Shown here piece after piece: positions 60,102-64,000 of a DNA stretch of 64,000 nucleotides (positions within the stretch are counted from its first letter, which is position 1; each line of letters starts with the position of its first letter). Both the position numbers and the translations under genes were made by a program. The notes beneath the pieces were generated by a model. The model searched no databases. It was given only the letters and a program-made list of their open reading frames with translations, and had not been told where the DNA came from. Source of the DNA: Clostridiales bacterium (GTDB lineage: Bacteria; Bacillota; Clostridia; Tissierellales; GPF-1); NCBI GenBank assembly GCA_013619125.1, contig JABXKS010000043.1:62001-126000 (forward strand). Reading direction: 5' to 3'.

Positions 60102-60437
60102 ATGTTTGGAAAGAAAAAAGCCAAACCAAAACAAGTAAAAAGGGAAATCAAACCTAAAAAAAGAATCATGTTAGTTTGTGGTTCGGGCATGGTCTCTAGT
60201 ACCTTGGTATATCCAATGGTAGAAGAGATTTTAAAAGAAGGTGGTTATCGATTTGAAATCATTAAAGGCAGCTTTAATGATGTTAAGAACAATAGCAACA
60301 TCGCATTGATCTTAACAACGGTATCACCACTCCCGAAAGAAGTTGTTGAGACAGGAATTCCGATTACTGTTGTGACGGCATTATTTAGAGGAGATAAAGA
60401 CGCTGTAAAAGGGGATATTTTTAGTAAGTTAGGTTAA
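60102..60437 (+). CDS. PTS EIIB, galactitol (GatB)-like
   Basis: Phosphotransfer subunit of 111 residues. After a very basic N-terminal stretch of about 20 residues comes the phosphocysteine loop IMLVCGSGMVSSTL (Cys26), then a small alpha/beta domain. The lysine-rich leader is unusual for a GatB-type IIB. ATG 60102 is 8 bases from AAGGAG; ATG 60096 is too close. It takes phosphate from the downstream EIIA and passes it to the sugar with EIIC. Confidence 0.87.
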   Translation: MFGKKKAKPKQVKREIKPKKRIMLVCGSGMVSSTLVYPMVEEILKEGGYRFEIIKGSFNDVKNNSNIALILTTVSPLPKEVVETGIPITVVTALFRGDKDAVKGDIFSKLG

Positions 60438-60444
60438 ATGTCAG

Positions 60445-60479
60445 ATCGTTCGGGGAATCATATAGATTCCTCAAACGAT
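60445..60479 (+). other. Hairpin between the IIB and IIA genes
   Basis: Arms of 15 bases (60445-60459 and 60465-60479) with one mismatch and one G-T pair and a 5-base loop. No T run follows, so it may be an RNA processing or stability element rather than a terminator. Confidence 0.6.
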
Positions 60480-60560
60480 TGACAGAATATCTCATGCAAG
60501 CTCTTGCTGAGTGGATGCAAACAGAATGTGAAGGACTGCATGTGAGAGGGGATGTTAAAA

Positions 60561-61016
60561 ATGAGTCGAGTGTCACTTTTGGAAATTGTGAGTCCGAGAA
60601 ATATTCGATTAAATAAACTTGCTGAAAATCGAGAGGAAGCGATTCGATTAGCAGGTGAAGTACTTATTGAGATCGGTGCTGTAGAAAACCGTTATGTGGA
60701 TGCGATGGTTGATTCTTGCAATGAATTAGGGCCATATATCGTATTAGTACCAGGTGTTGCAATCCCACATGCTCGCCCAGAGTGTGGTGCGAACAAAGTA
60801 GGAATTTCGATTGTTACTTTAGAAAAACCAATTGTTTTTGGAAATGAAGAAAATGATCCAGTGCATACTGTTATTGCAATTGCATCGGACAATAATGAAA
60901 ATCATATTGGGGTTATTTCTAGCCTATCAAAGTTCTTAATGGATTCAAAAAGAGTAGAGTTGTTGAGAGTTTCAGAGAATCCAGAAGAAGCAATGTGTGC
61001 AATAATGGGATGTTAA
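60561..61016 (+). CDS. PTS EIIA, fructose/mannitol (PTS_EIIA_2) family
   Basis: Phosphocarrier of 151 residues. The phosphohistidine is His70 in GVAIPHARPE, with GPYIVLVPG before it and VFGNEENDPVHTVIAIAS after it, as in PTS_EIIA_2. It resembles the EIIA domain at the end of the PRD regulator in the same operon. ATG 60561 is 9 bases after AGAGGGG; ATG 60552 is too near. Receives phosphate from HPr and gives it to EIIB. Confidence 0.9.
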   Translation: MSRVSLLEIVSPRNIRLNKLAENREEAIRLAGEVLIEIGAVENRYVDAMVDSCNELGPYIVLVPGVAIPHARPECGANKVGISIVTLEKPIVFGNEENDPVHTVIAIASDNNENHIGVISSLSKFLMDSKRVELLRVSENPEEAMCAIMGC

Positions 61017-61056
61017 GAACAACTTGAAAGAGAGAAAGTTCGTTAGGGGGATTTAA

Positions 61057-61725
61057 ATGAATACTGAATTGCTAGTGATGTTGGTACAAAATGATGAAAC
61101 AGTAGAAAATGCGTATGAATTATTTCAAGAAGCCAAGGAACTTCCTGTTTCGAACTGGGGATTTAAGGATGTTGGCTTGCCGAAAGAGAATATGATTCAA
61201 TTGGTAAAAGCGATGAAAGATGCAGGTAAAACAACGTACCTTGAAGTGATGAGTCCAGATGAAAAAGGTGGACTTGAAAGCGCTCAATTAGCTATAGATT
61301 GTGGATTTGATGTTGTTGTAGGTTCAGTTTACGCGGATTCAATTAATGAGCTGTTAAGTAACTCACCTGCAAAATATTATCCTTTTATGGGTCAACTAGA
61401 AGGACATCCAGCTTCATTAGTTGGAACTGTTGAGGAAATTATTCAACATGGAAAAATGATGTTGAGTAAAGGTGTTGATGGCCTAACAATTCCAACGTAT
61501 CGGTTTGTAGGAAATAAGCGTGAGCTTATTGAAGCTGTAGCAGCCGAAATTGAAGTTCCAGTTATTTCGGCAGGTAGTGTAAATTCATTCGGTCGGGTAG
61601 ATGAGCTGAAGGATGCTGGGATTTGGGGAATTACAATTGGCAGTGCGTTTTTCACGAAGAACTTTGAACCAGAAGGAACTTTCAACGATAATATTCAAGT
61701 GGTTGCAGAATGGTTGCAAAAATAA
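61057..61725 (+). CDS. Unidentified TIM-barrel enzyme of the PTS operon
   Basis: Protein of 222 residues with alternating strand-helix pattern of a TIM barrel. The C-terminal VPVISAGSVNSFGRVDELKDAGIWGITIGSAFF (in parts, about 169-202) looks like the phosphate-binding loops of HisA, TrpC or KDPG-aldolase-like barrels, and a Lys in GFKDVGL (about residue 38) could be catalytic. Last gene of the PTS operon, with AGGGGG before the ATG, so it likely acts on the phosphorylated sugar or a product as aldolase or epimerase. I cannot name the family. Confidence 0.7.
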   Translation: MNTELLVMLVQNDETVENAYELFQEAKELPVSNWGFKDVGLPKENMIQLVKAMKDAGKTTYLEVMSPDEKGGLESAQLAIDCGFDVVVGSVYADSINELLSNSPAKYYPFMGQLEGHPASLVGTVEEIIQHGKMMLSKGVDGLTIPTYRFVGNKRELIEAVAAEIEVPVISAGSVNSFGRVDELKDAGIWGITIGSAFFTKNFEPEGTFNDNIQVVAEWLQK

Positions 61726-61740
61726 AAGAGTGAAATGATG

Positions 61741-61774
61741 ATAGAAAAGCAGACCTTCGGGTCTGCTTTTCTAT
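61741..61774. terminator. Terminator of the PTS operon
   Basis: Perfect 15-bp stem (ATAGAAAAGCAGACC and complement) closed by a stable C-TTCG-G tetraloop. T run is part of the stem. Confidence 0.9.
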
Positions 61775-61801
61775 TGTGAATAAAAATACAAAAACTGCAT
61801 A

Positions 61802-61830
61802 TTGCTTTCTGCCTCAAACTGGAGTAGAAT
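61802..61830 (+). promoter_or_regulatory. Candidate promoter of the SulP gene
   Basis: TTGCTT, 17-base spacer, TAGAAT. The -10 lies within the left arm of a 15-bp inverted repeat. Confidence 0.5.
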
Positions 61831-61859
61831 ACATCTGGTAATAGAGATGTATTCTACTC
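61822..61859 (+). repeat. 15-bp perfect inverted repeat in the SulP leader
   Basis: GAGTAGAATACATCT, 8-base loop, AGATGTATTCTACTC. It overlaps the -10 element and predicted start, with no T run after it, so an operator is more likely than a terminator. It is nested inside a second inverted repeat: CTTTCTGCCTC at 61805-61815 and GAGGCAGAAAG at 61886-61896, the latter next to the ribosome site. Confidence 0.8.
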
Positions 61860-61907
61860 ATACATTGAAGTTCAGTCAATTTCTAGAGGCAGAAAGAAGA
61901 GGATACT

Positions 61908-63584
61908 ATGTCACAATTGAAACCTAAATTATTCAGTACTTTGCAAGATTACACAAAAGAGCAACTGATTGCAGATTGTACCTCTGGCGTAATCGTTGCG
62001 ATTATCGCATTGCCCTTATCCATTGCTTTGGCTATTGCATCTGGAGTTACACCGGAAAAGGGGTTGCATACAGCCATCATTGCTGGCTTTTTGATTTCGT
62101 TATTAGGCGGCAGTCGCGTACAGATTGGAGGACCTACGGGTGCCTTTATGGTGATCGTCTATGGAATCGTCATGGAGTTTGGCGTTGATGGATTGATTAT
62201 TGCCACCATTATGGCGGGGCTGATGATGATTCTGATGGGCGTGCTGAGATTGGGAAATATGATCAAGTTTATTCCTTATCCCATTACAACGGGGTTTACC
62301 AGCGGGATTGCGTTGGTGATCTTTTCATCACAGATGAAGGACTTATTTGGACTCCAAATTGCAGAAGTGCCGATTGAGTTTATTGGAAAATGGCAGGCAT
62401 ATTTTGGTGCCATTGGATCTGTGGATTGGACAACCATGGGAATTGGATTGCTAGCGCTTTTGATTATTATTGGATGGCCGAAAGTGAATCAGAAAGTGCC
62501 AGGCGCTTTTGTTGCACTGGTTGTTACATCATTTATTGTACAAATGTTCCATTTGGATATCGCGACAATTGGATCGAAGTTTGGTGTGTTATCGTCTAGT
62601 CTACCATCTTTGCAATTACCAGAGTTGTCTATCGATAAAATACGGTTGCTGATTGGGCCAGCCTTTACCATTGCCATTCTGGGATCGGTGGAATCCTTAT
62701 TGTCGGCAGTCGTCTCGGACGGGATGATCGGCGGCAAGCATCGATCCAATATGGAATTGATTGCGCAAGGTGTTGCCAATATCGCTTCAGGATTATTTGG
62801 TGGCATACCCGCGACGGGCGCCATTGCAAGAACCGTTGCCAATATTAAAAACGGTGGACGCACGCCTGTTGCCGGCATGGTGCATGCGCTGGTTCTTTTG
62901 TTGATTCTCGTACTGTTTATGCCCCTTGCCCAGATGGTTCCGCTTACGACACTAGCGGCTATTTTGATTATGGTTGCGGTAAATATGAGTGAATGGCGAG
63001 AGTTTCAAGCGATTCTTAGGACGCCGAAAAGCGACGTATTGGTCTTGCTGACCACCTTCTCTATCACGGTATTGGTGGATTTGGTACAAGCAATTGAGGT
63101 TGGAATTGTTTTAGCAGCATTTCTTTTCGTCAAGCGAATGGCGGATGTCTCTGAGGTTCAAATTGGAGCAATCGATGCGGCTGAGGAGTTGGACGGAGAA
63201 GACGGATCTGCCTATGAGAAGTCCAGTGAACGCAGAAGTAAAGCACCAGGCATTCAGGTTTATGAGATCAACGGACCCTTTTTCTTTGGGGCTGCCGATA
63301 AATTTATTGAAGCGCTCAATGGTCTTGGCTATCACACGGATGGATTGATTATTGGCATGAAGAATGTACCCGCCATGGATGCGACAGCTTTGCAGGCATT
63401 TAAAAGGATGTTGAAGATGTGCGAAGCGCATCATATCGAAGTCTTTGTTTCGGGTGTTGGACCACAACCCATGCAGGTTCTTAAGCGAGCGGGGATTATG
63501 GATTTGATGGGAGAAGAACGATTCTTCGCGGATCTGGATGATGCACTGCTTCATGTGAAAACGCAATTCCCGAAAGCCTGTTGA
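61908..63584 (+). CDS. SulP-family anion transporter with STAS domain
   Basis: Inorganic anion transporter of 558 residues. Residues about 20-420 hold the SulP membrane domain (GVIVAIIALPLSIALAIASG, VQIGGPTGAFMVIVYGI, and GGIPATGAIARTVANIKNGG, which is typical of the bicarbonate/sulfate group). Residues about 445-558 are a STAS domain (IQVYEINGPFFFGAADKFIEAL; GLIIGMKNVPAMDATALQAFKRM). Substrate may be sulfate, bicarbonate or another anion. AAGAGG precedes the ATG, and the leader has nested inverted repeats. Confidence 0.93.
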   Translation: MSQLKPKLFSTLQDYTKEQLIADCTSGVIVAIIALPLSIALAIASGVTPEKGLHTAIIAGFLISLLGGSRVQIGGPTGAFMVIVYGIVMEFGVDGLIIATIMAGLMMILMGVLRLGNMIKFIPYPITTGFTSGIALVIFSSQMKDLFGLQIAEVPIEFIGKWQAYFGAIGSVDWTTMGIGLLALLIIIGWPKVNQKVPGAFVALVVTSFIVQMFHLDIATIGSKFGVLSSSLPSLQLPELSIDKIRLLIGPAFTIAILGSVESLLSAVVSDGMIGGKHRSNMELIAQGVANIASGLFGGIPATGAIARTVANIKNGGRTPVAGMVHALVLLLILVLFMPLAQMVPLTTLAAILIMVAVNMSEWREFQAILRTPKSDVLVLLTTFSITVLVDLVQAIEVGIVLAAFLFVKRMADVSEVQIGAIDAAEELDGEDGSAYEKSSERRSKAPGIQVYEINGPFFFGAADKFIEALNGLGYHTDGLIIGMKNVPAMDATALQAFKRMLKMCEAHHIEVFVSGVGPQPMQVLKRAGIMDLMGEERFFADLDDALLHVKTQFPKAC

Positions 63585-63599
63585 AAAACAGGTTTTTTT
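63574..63599 (+). terminator. Terminator of the SulP gene
   Basis: CCTGTT-GAAA-AACAGG stem with seven T after it. Confidence 0.82.
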
Positions 63600-63618
63600 A
63601 TTTGCTCAAGGAAAACGA

Positions 63619-63647
63619 TTGCGAAGGCAAAATGGGTATGTTACGAT
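63619..63647 (+). promoter_or_regulatory. Candidate promoter of the last tetR gene
   Basis: TTGCGA, 17-base spacer, TACGAT, immediately before a palindromic operator. Confidence 0.5.
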
Positions 63648-63649
63648 AT

Positions 63650-63672
63650 AAATGTCACATGATGTGACATTT
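63650..63672 (+). promoter_or_regulatory. Perfect TetR-type operator
   Basis: AAATGTCACAT, one central G, ATGTGACATTT: 11-1-11 perfect palindrome at the predicted transcription start, 11 bases before the TetR start codon. Confidence 0.8.
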
Positions 63673-63683
63673 TGGAGGAAGCC

Positions 63684-64000
63684 ATGTCAGAGAAACGAGC
63701 AAACACGAAAGAAAGAATTCTGCAAGAGGCATATAGTCTTTTACTGGTAGAGGGGATTCATGAAACGTCGATGGAAGAAATCGCTGAAGTTAGCGGATGT
63801 ACAAGACGGACCCTGTATCGGTATTTCCCTTCAAAGGATGAGTTGATCTTTGAGGTGGTGATACGCGTCATAACGGAGTGGAATCTTGTGCAACAGGAGA
63901 TTGGCGCCTCGCTTTCGGGGGCGGGAATGGACCAGGTGGAGATGTATTTGAAAGCACTTGTGGCGCATATGGAAAAGAGATTAGATACCATGCGTTTTTT
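63684..64000 (+). CDS. TetR-family regulator, cut by the window end
   Basis: The first 105 residues are inside the window and the reading frame is open to the last base, so the gene is incomplete on the right. The N-terminal helix-turn-helix is clear: LQEAYSLLLVEGIHETSMEEIAEVSGCTRRTLYRYFPSKDELIF (in parts, about residues 13-56). GGAGG lies 6 bases before the ATG. A perfect palindrome covers its promoter, so it should repress itself and perhaps genes beyond the window. Confidence 0.88.
   Translation, partial: MSEKRANTKERILQEAYSLLLVEGIHETSMEEIAEVSGCTRRTLYRYFPSKDELIFEVVIRVITEWNLVQQEIGASLSGAGMDQVEMYLKALVAHMEKRLDTMRF

Noticed and set aside
1-64000. CRISPR arrays, tRNA or rRNA genes, insertion sequences, phage or integron elements
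   Set aside because: No regularly spaced repeats, transposase or integrase reading frames, or tRNA-like cloverleaf ending in CCA were noticed on either strand. A tRNAscan or repeat search was not possible here.

Overview
The window looks like a chromosomal segment of a low-to-middle GC Firmicute, most likely an anaerobic member of the Clostridia (inference). The grounds are the strong Shine-Dalgarno sequences before nearly every gene, use of TTG and GTG starts, sigma-A type promoters, many Firmicute families (PfoR-like, YczE, RsiV, PadR/DUF2812, DUF6320, CmpB, YfcC, a PRD regulator, ECF-type S component) and a lack of respiratory genes. I see no rRNA, tRNA, insertion sequence, CRISPR array or prophage. 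About 64 protein genes and two short leader ORFs are called; the last gene runs off the right edge.

Left part (1-24.7 kb): an amino acid permease, a PfoR-like membrane protein, small-molecule methyltransferase, PhnA, an oxidoreductase overlapping a ferritin-like/VIT iron transporter, an ECF sigma factor with RsiV-type anti-sigma, and a cadmium/zinc efflux operon (ArsR regulator, P-type ATPase, ACT protein) with a consensus promoter and operator. Then come two tandem YczE paralogues, a GPH sugar symporter, and an antibiotic-resistance type ABC-F gene preceded by promoter, 8-codon leader peptide and intrinsic terminator, i.e. an apparent attenuator. An acyltransferase/DUF6320 pair, an Asp/Glu racemase, a deformylase-like protein, a second (YdiF-like) ABC-F, and a DNA alkylation repair pair of unusual fusions (Ada-AraC-AlkA; Ogt-endonuclease III-like) follow.

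Middle (24.7-46.9 kb): a sigma-54 promoter drives a carbamoylase-type amidase and a YfcC transporter, with a convergent sigma-54 activator. Next are a PHP phosphoesterase/MFS/ROK group, glutaminase, a PadR-DUF2812-methyltransferase operon with operator, a DEAD-box helicase, a TetR-CmpB-HD operon, a Nim-like flavoprotein, a diguanylate cyclase, a CPBP protease, a methylthioribose-kinase-like protein, and a split permease with a C-terminal ferredoxin domain. The split permease is divergent from a Crp/Fnr regulator and has a perfect palindrome exactly at -41.5 of its predicted promoter.

Right part (46.9-64 kb): a putative lipoprotein, an aminoglycoside adenylyltransferase-like gene, an FMN-binding protein, YbaK deacylase with an ECF S component, a nitroreductase, an MFS transporter behind a second possible leader-peptide attenuator, a MarR unit with a repeated operator motif, Lon protease, and a galactitol-type PTS operon (PRD regulator, IIC, IIB, IIA, unidentified TIM-barrel protein). 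A SulP anion transporter with nested inverted repeats in its leader and the start of a TetR gene with a perfect operator close the window.

The best candidates for something undescribed are the two leader-peptide regulated resistance-type genes, the split permease-ferredoxin/Crp unit, the repair fusions, and the PTS operon with an unknown enzyme. All functions are from sequence reading only; no database was searched.
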